NCBI RefSeq assembly: GCF_012927165.1
Contig: NZ_JABBGA010000017.1
Coordinates: forward strand, 1-64,000
Direction: 5' to 3'
From: Zoogloea dura
GTDB lineage: Bacteria; Pseudomonadota; Gammaproteobacteria; Burkholderiales; Rhodocyclaceae
DNA: 64,000 bases
Part shown: in pieces, positions 8,112-19,433 of the stretch
Layout of the letters: every line of letters begins with the position of its first letter
How positions within the stretch are numbered: the first letter of the stretch is position 1
The notes under the pieces: generated by a model
What the model saw: the letters and a program-made list of their open reading frames with translations, nothing else
Databases searched by the model: none
Told to the model about the DNA's origin: nothing
Translations under genes and position numbers: made by a program

Positions 8112-9431
8112 TCAGACAGTCACCAGGCGGCGCCATTGGGCGGCCAGGGCCGGGTCGTCGAGCAGGCTTTCCAGCTCGGCGGGATCGGGCCAGGCCGGGT
8201 TGGGGAAGTCGAGGGCGCAGGCTTCGGTCATGCTGTGGTGCGGGCGCACCAGCTCGTGGCCCGTGGCGGCGCGGTGGGCGGCGGCAATGCCTTCGGCCAT
8301 CAGCGCGTCGATGAAGTCCGGGTCGCGGTTGAGCTTGGAGGCGTAGTTGAGCCGGTAGCGCGACAGCGGCCCTTCGGGGCGTTCGCCAAGGCGGATGAAG
8401 CACACCGTCACCGGCTTGTAGTCGGCCAGCGGGCCTTCCAGCCTGGGCAGCTCGGCCAGCTGGAAGGCGATCCGGTTCACCACGTCGATGGCGCGCAGCT
8501 CCTGGGCCAGCGACAGGTTGCCCGACAGCTCGTTGCGCCGGTCGTCCTGGTCGTCGGGGGTGAGCGGGCCGCCGGGGCTGCCTTCGTAGGTGTTGGGGTT
8601 GATCTGCACCACCCACAGCAGGTCGGGCTTGCAGTTGCGCTGGCGGTTGATGAAGAAGTCGTTGATCGGCGGGTTCTGGGAATACAGGCCGTCCCAGAAG
8701 ATCCGCCCCTCGCGCTGGCCGGAGCCGTCGCCTTTGTCCACGCTGAGCGGCTGGGCGACGAAGAGCTCGGGAATGCAGGCACTGGCGAGCAGCTCATCGA
8801 GGCGCAGGCCGGCCTCGGGGCTCTCGGGAAAGGTGCGGAAGGCTGTCTCGGGCTCGCCGCCGGGATTCACCACATCCACCGCCCCGACAAAGAGATCGAG
8901 CCCCTCACGGCCAAAGAAACGGTCGGCATCCGCCGTCAAACCGACCACCGCGCGCATGTCGTCACGCATGCGCTCCTGCACCAGGGACGAGGTGAAGGGC
9001 GACGGCGGCAGGTTCACCGCAGGTAGCCAGTTCTGCCAGGCGCTGGCCAGCTGGGCGGCGGCGTTGGTGAAGTACTCGCCCCACCACAAGGGCAGCTTGC
9101 CCTTCAACTCCAGGCTGGCCTTGTTGCGGTTCCAGTAGTGCAGCACGCGCCGGGCGCCTTCTGACCAGCTGCCGTCGGGCGCAGCGCTCCAGGCCATCGC
9201 CGCGGTGATCGCCCCGCCCGAAGTGCCGGAGAGCCCCACCAGGCTGAACCACTTTTCGTCCTCGCCGCGGCGGCGGAAATGCTCGAAGGACAGGAACAGA
9301 TAGGCCAGCACGCCGGCGGTGAAGGCCGTGTGCGCGCCGCCCCCCTGGCAGGCGATGCCGAGGCGGGGAGCGGGGGACGAAGACTTGGGAGTCGAAGGCA
9401 CGGGTGCCTTGCGGGGCTTCTTGGTAGGCAT
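8112..9431 (-). CDS. Patatin-like phospholipase inserted between ureF and ureG
   Basis: The 439-residue protein ([10 protein letters not shown]...) carries patatin motifs: the oxyanion-hole loop [16 protein letters not shown] at about residues 24-40, the nucleophile elbow GLSGTSGG, and the catalytic Asp in [10 protein letters not shown]. Ser and Asp would form the lipid acyl hydrolase dyad. No signal peptide is seen; the start is lysine/proline-rich. It follows ureF by 7 bases and precedes ureG by 35, so it is probably co-transcribed with urease. A role in urease function is not established; it may be an operon passenger. Confidence 0.88.
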   Translation of the reverse strand: MPTKKPRKAPVPSTPKSSSPAPRLGIACQGGGAHTAFTAGVLAYLFLSFEHFRRRGEDEKWFSLVGLSGTSGGAITAAMAWSAAPDGSWSEGARRVLHYWNRNKASLELKGKLPLWWGEYFTNAAAQLASAWQNWLPAVNLPPSPFTSSLVQERMRDDMRAVVGLTADADRFFGREGLDLFVGAVDVVNPGGEPETAFRTFPESPEAGLRLDELLASACIPELFVAQPLSVDKGDGSGQREGRIFWDGLYSQNPPINDFFINRQRNCKPDLLWVVQINPNTYEGSPGGPLTPDDQDDRRNELSGNLSLAQELRAIDVVNRIAFQLAELPRLEGPLADYKPVTVCFIRLGERPEGPLSRYRLNYASKLNRDPDFIDALMAEGIAAAHRAATGHELVRPHHSMTEACALDFPNPAWPDPAELESLLDDPALAAQWRRLVTV

Positions 9432-9438
9432 ATCGGGA

Positions 9439-10122
9439 TCAGGACCGGAACAGGCGCGAATACTGGGTTTCGTGGCGGGCGCTGGCGATCGCCAGGCCGG
9501 GCTGGAAATTGGACCAGTTCTGCGGCGCCATGACAATCGCTTTATCCACCTGTTGCGGCACCCGCGCCGACAGATCCGACAGCAGGCGCTGGCCCGCCGC
9601 CTGGCCGAGGGGCACGGCTTTCACCGCCGCCATCACCATGTTCTCCAGCCAGGCCCAGGCGTAACCGGCCAGCGCATCGGCCGGCGCCACGCCCCAGGCC
9701 GTTGCGGCAGCCGACCACACGGCGGGAAACACCGGCTCATCCAGCGCGCGGACGCGTGCCAGCCAGCCCGGCAGCTGGGCAAAGGCCGGCAGATCGACCA
9801 GCAGGCGAACCATCGAATAGCCCATCTGCACCGTCTCGGCGCGCAGCTCGGAAGTCTCGCGGCTGGCCAGGGCGCGGGCGTTGAGATCGGCCACGGCCGC
9901 ATCGTCCCCCGCCGCCCAGGCGTCCATCAACCGTGCCAGCAGGGGCAGTTCGTAGTTGCCGAAGGCGCCGTCCAGCGCATCGCCGATCCACTCGCCCACC
10001 TGGGCCTCGGTCTTGACCCGGCCCGCATCGATGACCCACTCCAGGCCCTGGGAATAGGTGTAAGCGCCCACCGGCAGCGCCGGGCTGACCAGTTGCAGCA
10101 GGCGGATCAAGGGCAGGCTCAC
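9439..10122 (-). CDS. ureF: Urease accessory protein UreF
   Basis: The 227-residue protein has the UreF signature [22 protein letters not shown] at its N-terminus (split here across residues 8-29) and the conserved [10 protein letters not shown]. UreF bridges UreD and UreG and gates nickel delivery. The best start is a GTG at 10122 whose GTGA overlaps the ureE stop by four bases, indicating coupled translation; a longer in-frame extension has no support. Confidence 0.95.
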   Translation of the reverse strand: MSLPLIRLLQLVSPALPVGAYTYSQGLEWVIDAGRVKTEAQVGEWIGDALDGAFGNYELPLLARLMDAWAAGDDAAVADLNARALASRETSELRAETVQMGYSMVRLLVDLPAFAQLPGWLARVRALDEPVFPAVWSAAATAWGVAPADALAGYAWAWLENMVMAAVKAVPLGQAAGQRLLSDLSARVPQQVDKAIVMAPQNWSNFQPGLAIASARHETQYSRLFRS

Positions 10123-10595
10123 GAGTACTGATGGATCTTCGCTTCGGTGGCACCGCGCTCGGCATGGTGGTGACCATGGGCGTAGGCGCCGGCTTCCGGC
10201 TCGAAGGGCGCGGCCAGCGCATGCACCTGGGCGCCCAGGCCGGTCAACATGGTTTCCAGCACGTGGTCGGCCTGGATGCGCAGCCAGCCCTCCCCCACCT
10301 GCACCGCGACGTGGCGGTTGCCCAGGTGGTAGGCCGCCCGCGCCAGCGCAAAAGCGTCGGCGCAACGCGCCTCGAGCAGATCCTCCGGCGCCGAAGCCAC
10401 CTCGACCACCCGCCCGTCCTGGGCCAGCAGCCGGTCACCGCCACGCAGGATGGTGCCGCGCGGCAGAAACAGGCCCACCTCCTCCCCATCCGCCAGCCGC
10501 GTGCGCAGCCGGCTCTTGGTGCGGGCATCAAAGTTGAGTTCAAGACGCGCCGCGGGGGCGGCGTCGCCGGTGTAGAGGGATTCGATGAGGAGCAT
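10119..10595 (-). CDS. ureE: Urease accessory nickel metallochaperone UreE
   Basis: The 158-residue protein begins [20 protein letters not shown] and has the UreE core [21 protein letters not shown]. In its C-terminal third it shows [12 protein letters not shown], which holds the conserved nickel-binding His. It ends in a short histidine-rich tail (HGHHHAERG), suggesting extra nickel storage. UreE donates Ni to the UreDFG complex. It starts 2 bases after the ureC stop and overlaps ureF by four bases. Confidence 0.95.
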   Translation of the reverse strand: MLLIESLYTGDAAPAARLELNFDARTKSRLRTRLADGEEVGLFLPRGTILRGGDRLLAQDGRVVEVASAPEDLLEARCADAFALARAAYHLGNRHVAVQVGEGWLRIQADHVLETMLTGLGAQVHALAAPFEPEAGAYAHGHHHAERGATEAKIHQYS

Positions 10596-10597
10596 GT

Positions 10598-12297
<1,700 letters not shown>

Positions 12298-12298
<1 letters not shown>

Positions 12299-12603
12299 CA
12301 CAGGGCTCCCATCACTTGAGCGTTGAAGCCGAATACCTTGCGGTCGCCGCCCAGGGCCACCAGCTCGACGCTGCGGGTCTGGCCGGGCTCGAAGCGCACG
12401 GCGGTGCCGGCGGCGATGTTGAGGCGGAAGCCCCGTGCCGCAGCCCGGTCGAAGTCGAGCGCCGCATTGGTTTCGGCAAAGTGGTAGTGGGAGCCCACCT
12501 GGACCGGCCGGTCGCCGGTGTTGGCGACCACCAGGGTCAGGGTCGGGCGGCCGACGTTGAGCTCCAGCTCGCCGTCGAGGGTGTCGATTTCACCGGGGAT
12601 CAT
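12298..12603 (-). CDS. ureB: Urease subunit beta
   Basis: The 101-residue protein starts [19 protein letters not shown] and contains [34 protein letters not shown] and TAVRFEPG, the expected UreB sequence. Its length is normal for a separate beta subunit, as in three-subunit bacterial ureases. It overlaps ureC by one base and follows ureA by 9 bases. Confidence 0.97.
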
Positions 12604-12612
12604 GCTGGCTCC

Positions 12613-12915
12613 TCAAACAATCGGCTGGTGGACGGTGACCAGCTTGGTGCCGTCCGGGAAGGTGGCTTCCACCTGGATCTCGGGGATCAGCTCGGGCACG
12701 CCCTCCATCACGTCGGCGCGGCCCAGCAGGGTGGTGCCGTAGTGCATCAGCTCAGCCACGCTGCGGCCGTCGCGGGCGCCCTCCAGCAGGGCGGCACTGA
12801 TGTAGGCCACCGCCTCGGGGTAATTGAGCTTGAGGCCGCGGGCCTTGCGCCTTTCGGCCACCAGGCCGGCGGTGAAGATCAGCAGCTTGTCTTTTTCGCG
12901 GGGGGTCAGTTCCAT
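12613..12915 (-). CDS. ureA: Urease subunit gamma
   Basis: The 100-residue protein [20 protein letters not shown]...[15 protein letters not shown]...[30 protein letters not shown] is a complete UreA and packs against UreC in the trimer of (alpha-beta-gamma) units. The start at 12915 is chosen because [10 protein letters not shown] is the standard N-terminus; a two-codon extension is not supported. It lies 97 bases after ureD. Confidence 0.97.
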   Translation of the reverse strand: MELTPREKDKLLIFTAGLVAERRKARGLKLNYPEAVAYISAALLEGARDGRSVAELMHYGTTLLGRADVMEGVPELIPEIQVEATFPDGTKLVTVHQPIV

Positions 12916-13012
12916 GCGCAATCCCTTTCTGTTCGGTCGTGTCGGGCGGGCACCAGGCGCGCCGCAAATGATAGGGGTGGTGCCGTGTGCCGGCCATCCG
13001 CCCCGGCCAATA

Positions 13013-13894
13013 TCATGTATGCCAGATTCGCGGCACCTCCGCGGCCCGCCCCGCCAGGGCCGGGCGCAGTGCGGCCCACAGGGCGACGAACCAGGCGCGC
13101 GCGGGTTCCGCCGCAGGCCCCAGGTAGCGCGCCACCAGCAGGCCGGGCAGGCGCGTCACGCCGCCCTCCCCCACCGCCGGGCGGATCTCCCGGCAGGCCT
13201 CGAGCAGGCCCGCATCGATCGCCTCCGAGGCCACCAGCAGGGTGCCGGTGACCGGCTGCCCGGCCAGGCCCACCGGCGATTCGAGCAGGCGCGAGCCCCC
13301 CTCGATGAGGCCCTGCTCGCTCCACATCAGGCGACCGTCCCGCTCGATGCGCGAGGCCATGCCCAGGCTGCCCCGCTCCAGCCGCTCGCCGGACGCGGTG
13401 CGCCCCAGGCACAGCAGATCGAGGCCGATGTAGCAGGCATCGCCGGCCAGCCGCACGCGGGTTTCGGTGGCACCGCGGACCCGGTCGAAGACGATGCTCT
13501 CCTGGGGCAGCCATTCGAGAACTCCGCCTGCTGCCACCTCGAAATCCAGCAACTGGGTGGCCAGCGGGCCATTGCTGCGATACCACTTGCCGGCCCCCGG
13601 CGTGGTGACCAGCGCATGGGCGCCCTCGCCCACGCGCACCTGCACGGTCAGCGCATCGCCCCCGGCAATGCCGGCCGGCGGATGCAGCAGCAGGGCATGG
13701 CAGACCGCCGGGCCTTCGGGATAGAGGGCCTTCTGCACCCGAAGGGGGCCTTCGTGGCGACGATGGACGAGCACGCTGCGGCCGTCACTGGCCGCAAAAC
13801 CCAGTTCGAGCCGTGCCCGCCAGCCTTCGCCCGGCGCCCCCGGGGACACAGGCGGCTCGGTGGAACTCAAGGGAAAGGGGGGAGCAAGCAACAT
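13013..13894 (-). CDS. ureD: Urease accessory protein UreD
   Basis: The 293-residue protein contains [61 protein letters not shown] and [11 protein letters not shown], which are the UreD/UreH core motifs. UreD binds apo-urease first and recruits UreF and Ure[12 protein letters not shown] at 13894 is the likely start, though no strong ribosome binding site is visible; the open frame to 14155 is probably the upstream leader. It is the first gene of the cluster. Confidence 0.92.
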   Translation of the reverse strand: MLLAPPFPLSSTEPPVSPGAPGEGWRARLELGFAASDGRSVLVHRRHEGPLRVQKALYPEGPAVCHALLLHPPAGIAGGDALTVQVRVGEGAHALVTTPGAGKWYRSNGPLATQLLDFEVAAGGVLEWLPQESIVFDRVRGATETRVRLAGDACYIGLDLLCLGRTASGERLERGSLGMASRIERDGRLMWSEQGLIEGGSRLLESPVGLAGQPVTGTLLVASEAIDAGLLEACREIRPAVGEGGVTRLPGLLVARYLGPAAEPARAWFVALWAALRPALAGRAAEVPRIWHT

Positions 13895-14407
13895 GGGTGC
13901 AAAAGATAGCAAAGGCTGTGCCGGAGCCCTCGTTGCGGGCCGAACCGCGGGGCGGAACAGCGTGGAGACCGGGGCAAAAGCCGCAATAAAAGCCCACCAC
14001 AGCCCGCCCACGGAACTTCCAGCCTCATGAATGGAGCCTGGCGCCATAAAAATGTGGCTCGAAGCCCGGCGTTTATCCCACAACGGTGCACGGCCGGCGC
14101 ACCCACCCGCAAAGAAACACCAATCTGGTGCGCGCATGGAGCATGCGAGATCCATTTATATACCGTGAAGCTACTTTTATCCGGCGCCCACCCCTTTGAA
14201 TGCACCAAAAATGGGCGCCCATATACCCGGCAGCCCCGGGCATGGCCCTTCGACTTGTCATCTTGCAGCTCGCCGGCTATTTTGCGCGGCTGCAAGGGGC
14301 AAACACTGGGCAGGAATGGACCAGGAATGGACCAAGCATGGGGCACGTCGCGGCGCGCCCGGCCACTGCTGCCCCTCCGTCCAACTCCGCCGCCGACCCG
14401 CCTCATC
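13895..14407. promoter_or_regulatory. Divergent intergenic region with GGTGC/GCACC dyads, possible nitrogen control sites
   Basis: About 510 bases separate ureD (minus) from the glycosyltransferase (plus). They hold several GGTGC/GCACC half-sites: GGTGCA at 14085-14090 facing GCGCACC near 14098-14104, ACACCAATCTGGTGCGC at 14117-14133, and TGCACCAAAAATGGGCG at 14200-14216. NtrC sites have the form TGCACC-N5-GGTGCA, so the middle site is a partial match. No convincing sigma-54 promoter of correct spacing was found. Several frames are open here but none has a start signal or a recognisable product. Confidence 0.35.
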
Positions 14408-15598
14408 ATGGACACCATCGCACTGGCACTGCTCGGCTGCGGCCTGGTCATCAATGGCCTCTCGCTGCTTGCAGGCCTCCACTACCTTGCCCGCCTGCGC
14501 CTGCCGGCAACGGCCCGGCCGGCGCAGGTCTCGATCCTGCTGCCGCTGACCGGCGACCTTCCCCGCCTGCACGCCCTGCTGGCCGCGCTGGCGGCGCAGA
14601 GCCTGCCGCCGCGGCGCCTCATCGTGGCGGTGGAGAGCACGGCCGACCCGGCCTTCCGGCAGGTCCGCGCGCTGGCCGCCAACCAGCCCTTCCCGGTGGA
14701 CCTTGTGGTGGCAGGCGAAGCCTGCGGACAGGCCCAGAAGTGCCGCAACCTGGTGGCCGCCGCCGCCAGCCTGGACGGGGACGACGACGCGGTGGTGCTG
14801 ATGGATGGCGACATCGAGCCGCCCACTTGGTGGCTGTCGGCCCTGGCCACGCCGCTGATCGACGGCCGTGCCGACATCGTCACCGGCTACCGCTGGCAGA
14901 TGCTGGCCGCGCCGCGCCTGGGCGCCCACCTGATCAGCCTGGTAGACCGGGCCCTGCCCCTCATGCCACGCCTGGACACGGCCTGGTCGAGCGTGGTGTG
15001 GGGGGGCTCCACGGCCTTGTCGCGGCAGGCCCTGGCGACCCTCAACCTGGCGGAGTGCTTCAGGGCCACCCTCTCCGATGACCTTGCACTGGCCCGCCGG
15101 GCCCACCGCCTGGGCCTGCGCATCCTCACCCGCGGCGCCCTGCTGCTGCCCACGCCCAACAGCCATGGCCTGGCCTCGGGCTGGCGCTTCGGCCGCCGCC
15201 AGTACCAGATGATCCGCCTCTACCGGCCGGGGCTGTGGTGGCTCGCCAGCGGCCTCATCACCCTGCGCCTGGGCGCCTGGGCCGCCGTGCCCGTCCTCGC
15301 CGGCATGGGCTCGGCCCTGGCCGCCCCGGGGCTGGCGGGCCTGCTGCTGCTGGCCCTGGCCAAGCTGCGGGTGGTCGATGCCGTGGGTGCCCGCCTGGGC
15401 TTCCGCGAGGCCAGCAGCGCACAGGCCCTCCGCTACACCCTGGGCGGCCCGCTGCAGGCCGGCGTGGACGCCTTCCATCTGAGCATGATCCTGGCCGCCG
15501 CGCGCCCCCGCGAAATCGTCTGGGGGCATGTCCACTACGCGGTCGCGGCACCGGACCGGATCCGCATCAGCGCACGCCAGCCCTGGCCGCCGGCCTGA
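14408..15598 (+). CDS. GT2/GT21-type glycosyltransferase (HpnI / ceramide glucosyltransferase-like)
   Basis: The 396-residue membrane glycosyltransferase has an N-terminal helix (about residues 3-27) and the nucleotide-sugar domain with RPAQVSILLPLTGD, VVLMDGDIEPPTWW (DxD), VWGGSTALSR and LSDDLALARRAHRLGLRI. A QxxR-type motif lies in FGRRQYQMIRLY, followed by two to three C-terminal helices. It resembles hopanoid-associated HpnI and ceramide glucosyltransferase-like proteins that glycosylate lipids. No other hopanoid genes lie nearby, so the acceptor is unknown. It is followed after 51 bases by a methyltransferase and the two may share a transcript. Confidence 0.75.
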   Translation: MDTIALALLGCGLVINGLSLLAGLHYLARLRLPATARPAQVSILLPLTGDLPRLHALLAALAAQSLPPRRLIVAVESTADPAFRQVRALAANQPFPVDLVVAGEACGQAQKCRNLVAAAASLDGDDDAVVLMDGDIEPPTWWLSALATPLIDGRADIVTGYRWQMLAAPRLGAHLISLVDRALPLMPRLDTAWSSVVWGGSTALSRQALATLNLAECFRATLSDDLALARRAHRLGLRILTRGALLLPTPNSHGLASGWRFGRRQYQMIRLYRPGLWWLASGLITLRLGAWAAVPVLAGMGSALAAPGLAGLLLLALAKLRVVDAVGARLGFREASSAQALRYTLGGPLQAGVDAFHLSMILAAARPREIVWGHVHYAVAAPDRIRISARQPWPPA

Positions 15599-15649
15599 AG
15601 GCGTGCTCCAATCCGGCCTCCTCCGACCTGCCCTTCCCACCCCACCGCC

Positions 15650-16603
15650 ATGACGCAGCCTGCTCCAGCCGCCGCCCTGCCCCCCTGTCCGATCACCGGC
15701 CGTCCGGCCCTGCGCCGTGTCCATGGCGTCGCGGCGAGTACCCTGCGCGGCCTGTGGCGGCATGGTCAGGGGGTGGACGTGGACCGCCTGCTCGACGGCA
15801 CGACCAGCCTTGGCCTGTACGAATCCGATTGCGGCCTGATGTTCTTCGATCCGCTCATCGCCGGCGACGGCCGCTTTTATGCCGACTATTACGCGCGCCA
15901 GAAGATCCACCTGCACCTGTCCCGCCTGGCCGCCACCCGCAGCGACTTCCTGCAGGCCGCCAGCCATATCCCCCGGGGAGCCCGCGTGCTGGACGTCGGC
16001 GCAGGCAGCGCGGCCTTCCGCCAGCACCTGGCCCACGCCGACTACCGCGGGCTCGACCCCTACGCCGACCACGACGACCCGGCCATCCACCGCGAGAGCC
16101 TCGAGGAGCACGCTGCACGCCACGCCGGTGAATACGACGCCGTCTGCGCCTTCCACGTCATCGAGCACCTGGCCATGCCGCTGCAAGCGGCGCGCCTGAT
16201 GGCCCGCCTGCTCAAGCCCGGCGGGCTGCTGATCCTGGCTGCGCCACTGCATCCGTCGCCCCTCACCGAGATCCCCAACCTACCCTTGAACCTGCCGCCC
16301 CACCATCTGAGCTGGTGGAACCCCCGGGCCTTCTCGGCCCTGGCCGGGGCCCTCGGGCTGGAGGTGCGCGAAGCCTGCGCCCTGCCCCCGTCACCGCACG
16401 CAGGCCTGGTGTACTGGATCCATCGCCTGCTGCCGCTCCGCAGCAGCCCGCCGCCCGACGAACGCTACGTGGCCCACCGGCTGCGCTGGCACCTGTCCCT
16501 GCTGATTGCCTACGGCCTCGCCCGCTGCATCGCTCCCGTCATGCCCCTGCCCGCCGGCGCGCGCCCCATCGATGCCTTCCTGGTGGCGCGCAAGTCAGCC
16601 TGA
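15650..16603 (+). CDS. Class I SAM-dependent methyltransferase with N-terminal extension
   Basis: The 317-residue protein has a glycine-rich SAM motif ARVLDVGAGSAAFRQHL at about residues 109-125, an acidic motif RGLDPYADHD, and the post-motif AFHVIEHLAMPLQAARLMARLLKPGG. The first about 100 residues include CPITG and DCGLMFFDP, like the N-terminal part of methyltransferases acting on lipids or glycans. It ends five bases before the convergent urtE stop with no terminator. The substrate is unknown; linkage to the preceding glycosyltransferase suggests a joint envelope-lipid role. Confidence 0.75.
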   Translation: MTQPAPAAALPPCPITGRPALRRVHGVAASTLRGLWRHGQGVDVDRLLDGTTSLGLYESDCGLMFFDPLIAGDGRFYADYYARQKIHLHLSRLAATRSDFLQAASHIPRGARVLDVGAGSAAFRQHLAHADYRGLDPYADHDDPAIHRESLEEHAARHAGEYDAVCAFHVIEHLAMPLQAARLMARLLKPGGLLILAAPLHPSPLTEIPNLPLNLPPHHLSWWNPRAFSALAGALGLEVREACALPPSPHAGLVYWIHRLLPLRSSPPPDERYVAHRLRWHLSLLIAYGLARCIAPVMPLPAGARPIDAFLVARKSA

Positions 16604-16608
16604 GGGGC

Positions 16609-17301
16609 TCACACCGACAGCATCTCCCGCACCTTGTTGGCCTCCATGTCCTCGCCCTTGCCGGCGCTGATGATCTCGCCGCGTTCCATCAGCAGGTAAT
16701 GGTCGGCCAGGGAGCGGGCGAAGTCGTAGTACTGCTCGACCAGCAGGATGGCCATTTCGCCGGTTTCGGCGAGGGCGCGGATGGCGCGCTCGATGTCCTT
16801 GATGATGGACGGCTGGATGCCTTCGGTGGGCTCATCGAGGATCAGCAGCTTGGGCCCCGGGGCGAGGGCGCGGCCGATGGCGAGCTGCTGCTGCTGGCCG
16901 CCGGAAAGGTCGCCGCCGCGGCGCCGCATCATCTGCTTGAGCACCGGGAACATCTCGAAGATGCGGGTCGGCACCTGGGCGCTGGCGGGCCGGGTGGCGA
17001 GGCCCATCAGGAGGTTCTCCTCGACGGTCAGGCGCGGGAAGATCTCGCGCCCCTGGGGCACATAGCCGATGCCGGCGCGCACCCGGCCATAGCTGGGGGC
17101 GCGGGTGATCTCGGCGCCGTCCAGGGTGATGCTGCCGGTGGCGGCGGGCACCAGGCCCATGAGGGTCTTGAGCAGCGTGGTCTTGCCCACCCCGTTGCGC
17201 CCGAGCAGGGTGGTGACCTTGCCCATCGGCACCTCGAAGCTGAGGTTGCGCAGGATGTGGGAGCCGCCGTAGTACTGGTTGAGGTTGGTGACGGTGAGCA
17301 T
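16609..17301 (-). CDS. urtE: Urea ABC transporter ATP-binding protein UrtE
   Basis: The 230-residue ABC ATPase of the LivF type has Walker A GRNGVGKTT, signature LSGGQQQQLAIGRAL, Walker B LLILDEPTEGIQPSI and the H-loop region LLVEQYYDF. YYGGSHILRNL near the start is typical of UrtE. It is the last gene of urtABCDE and, with UrtD, drives ATP-dependent urea uptake. It begins 45 bases after urtD. Confidence 0.95.
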   Translation of the reverse strand: MLTVTNLNQYYGGSHILRNLSFEVPMGKVTTLLGRNGVGKTTLLKTLMGLVPAATGSITLDGAEITRAPSYGRVRAGIGYVPQGREIFPRLTVEENLLMGLATRPASAQVPTRIFEMFPVLKQMMRRRGGDLSGGQQQQLAIGRALAPGPKLLILDEPTEGIQPSIIKDIERAIRALAETGEMAILLVEQYYDFARSLADHYLLMERGEIISAGKGEDMEANKVREMLSV

Positions 17302-17346
17302 GGGTGGCCTCGATTCGATTGTTCGGTGGGGCGCGGGCCCTGCGGC

Positions 17347-18198
17347 TCAGCGCCCCAGGTAGACCTCGATGACGCGCGGGTCGGCCTGCACGGTGGCGAG
17401 GTCGCCTTCGGCCAGCACGGAGCCTTCGCACAGCACGGTGACCTTGCCGCCGAGGGCTTCGACGAAGGCCATGTCGTGCTCGACGACCATCAGCGAGTGC
17501 TTGCCCTTGAGGCTGACGAAGAGCTCCGCGGTGCGCTCGGTTTCGTCGTCGGTCATGCCGGCGACGGGCTCGTCGAGGAGCAGCAGCTTGGGGTCCTGCA
17601 CCAGCAACATGCCGATCTCCAGCCACTGCTTCTGGCCGTGGGAGAGCAGCCCGGCGGGCCGGTCGGCCTGGTCGGCCAGGCGGATCTGTTTGAGGGTGTC
17701 GGAGATCTTGTCGAGGTCGTCGCCGAACAGGCGGGCAAACAGGCTCTTCTTGACCCGCTTGTCGGTCTTGAGGGCCAGCTCCAGGTTCTCGAACACGCTG
17801 TGGTTCTCGAACACGGTGGGCTTCTGGAACTTGCGGCCGATGCCGGTGTGGGCGATCTGCGGTTCGGTCAGGCGGGTCAGGTCGATGGTCTGGCCGAAGA
17901 AGGCCTTGCCGGAGTCCGGCCGGGTCTTGCCGGTGATGACGTCCATCATGGTGGTCTTGCCGGCACCGTTGGGGCCGATGATGCAGCGCAGCTCGCCGGC
18001 GTCGATCTGCAGCGACAGCTTGTTGAGGGCGCGGAAGCCGTCGAAGCTGACCGTGATGTCGTCCAGGTAGAGCATGACCCCGTGGGACAGGTCGAGCTCG
18101 CCGGGCTTGAGCACGTGGCTGGTGCTGGCGGCGCCGTCCCAGCCTTCCTTCTGGCCGTCGGCGGGGGCATTGCGGGAGATGGAGGATTCGACGCGCAT
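17347..18198 (-). CDS. urtD: Urea ABC transporter ATP-binding protein UrtD
   Basis: The 283-residue LivG-type ATPase has Walker A GPNGAGKTT, the QKPTVFENHSVFENLELAL region, signature LLSHGQKQWLEIGM, Walker B LLLLDEPVAGM and H-loop VVEHDMAFVEAL. The start at 18198 (MRVESS) sits one base from the end of urtC; longer in-frame sequence overlaps urtC and was rejected. About 40 N-terminal residues precede the ABC fold, which is normal for UrtD. Confidence 0.95.
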   Translation of the reverse strand: MRVESSISRNAPADGQKEGWDGAASTSHVLKPGELDLSHGVMLYLDDITVSFDGFRALNKLSLQIDAGELRCIIGPNGAGKTTMMDVITGKTRPDSGKAFFGQTIDLTRLTEPQIAHTGIGRKFQKPTVFENHSVFENLELALKTDKRVKKSLFARLFGDDLDKISDTLKQIRLADQADRPAGLLSHGQKQWLEIGMLLVQDPKLLLLDEPVAGMTDDETERTAELFVSLKGKHSLMVVEHDMAFVEALGGKVTVLCEGSVLAEGDLATVQADPRVIEVYLGR

Positions 18199-18199
18199 C

Positions 18200-19417
18200 T
18201 CAGGCTCCTTTGGCCACGGTGGCAGCGGTGCCGTTGGGGATCTTGGCTTCGGGGGCGGCCGTGGCGCGGGGGGCGGCGGCCACGCTGGCGCGGGCCTCAG
18301 CCAGAGCGGCTTTCTCGGCCTTGCGGGCCTTGAGCCTGGCCCACAGCCCGACCACACCCTGGGGCAGGTAGAGGGTGACCAGGATGAACAGCAGGCCCAG
18401 GAAGAACAGCCAGTATTCCGGAAAGCTGGTGGTGAACCAGGTCTTGGAGAGGTTCACGATGCCGGCGCCGAAGACCGGCCCGATCAGGGTGCCGCGCCCG
18501 CCCACGGCCACCCAGATGGCGATCTCGATGGAGTTGGCGACGGACATCTCCGAGGGGTTGATGATGCCCACCTGGGGCACGTACAGGGCCCCCGCCAGGC
18601 CGCACAGCATGGCCGACAGCGTCCAGATGAAGAGCTTGTAGTGGAGCGGGTTGTAGCCGATGAACATGACCCGGTTCTCGGCGTCGCGGATGGCGGTGAG
18701 GACCTTGCCGAACTTGGAGGCGATGAGGGCCTTGCCCAGCACGATGGTGGCCAGCAGCAGGGTCACCGACAGGCCGAACAGCACCACCCGGGTTTCCGGC
18801 GCGGTGATGGAATAGCCGAGGATGCGCTTGAAGTCGGTGAAGCCGTTGTTGCCGCCAAAGCCGGTCTCGTTGCGGAAGAAGAAGAGCATGGCCGCGTAGG
18901 TGAGGGCCTGGGTGATGATCGAGAAATACACCCCCTTGATCCGCGAGCGGAAGGCGAAGTAACCGAAAATGAAGGCGATCACGCCGGGCACCGCCATGGC
19001 CAGCAATAGACACCACAGGAAACTGTCGGTGCCGGCCCAGTACCAGGGCAGTTCCTTCCAGTCGAGGAAGACCATGAAGTCAGGGATGGCCGCCCCGTAG
19101 CTGCCGTCGCGGCCGATCTGGCGCATCAGGTACATGCCGAAGCTGTAGCCGCCCAGGGCGAAGAACAGGCCGTGGCCGAGGGACAGGATGCCGCCGAAGC
19201 CCCAGATCAGGTCCATCGCCACCGCCACCACGGCGTAGCAGAGGATCTTGCCGAGCAGGGTGATGGCGTAGGTGGAGACGTGCAGCGGATGGCTCTCGGG
19301 CAGCATCAGGTGGGCCAGGGGCACCCCGACCCAGGCCACCAGGGCCACGGCGGCAATCGCCAGCCAGCCCTTGGGGCCGAGGCCGGCCACCAGTCTTACG
19401 CTTGCAGGTGTGCGCAT
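18200..19417 (-). CDS. urtC: Urea ABC transporter permease UrtC
   Basis: The 405-residue LivM-type permease has roughly ten hydrophobic segments and contains DLIWGFGGILSLGHGLFFALGG, FRNETGFGGNNGFTDFK and RGTLIGPVFGAGIVN. FGGNNGFTDF is a common UrtC feature. The C-terminal 45 residues are a charged, alanine-rich tail. The start MRTPASV at 19417 has AGGGAGC upstream. It lies 16 bases after urtB. Confidence 0.95.
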   Translation of the reverse strand: MRTPASVRLVAGLGPKGWLAIAAVALVAWVGVPLAHLMLPESHPLHVSTYAITLLGKILCYAVVAVAMDLIWGFGGILSLGHGLFFALGGYSFGMYLMRQIGRDGSYGAAIPDFMVFLDWKELPWYWAGTDSFLWCLLLAMAVPGVIAFIFGYFAFRSRIKGVYFSIITQALTYAAMLFFFRNETGFGGNNGFTDFKRILGYSITAPETRVVLFGLSVTLLLATIVLGKALIASKFGKVLTAIRDAENRVMFIGYNPLHYKLFIWTLSAMLCGLAGALYVPQVGIINPSEMSVANSIEIAIWVAVGGRGTLIGPVFGAGIVNLSKTWFTTSFPEYWLFFLGLLFILVTLYLPQGVVGLWARLKARKAEKAALAEARASVAAAPRATAAPEAKIPNGTAATVAKGA

Positions 19418-19433
19418 TGTCGTGCTCCCTGTA

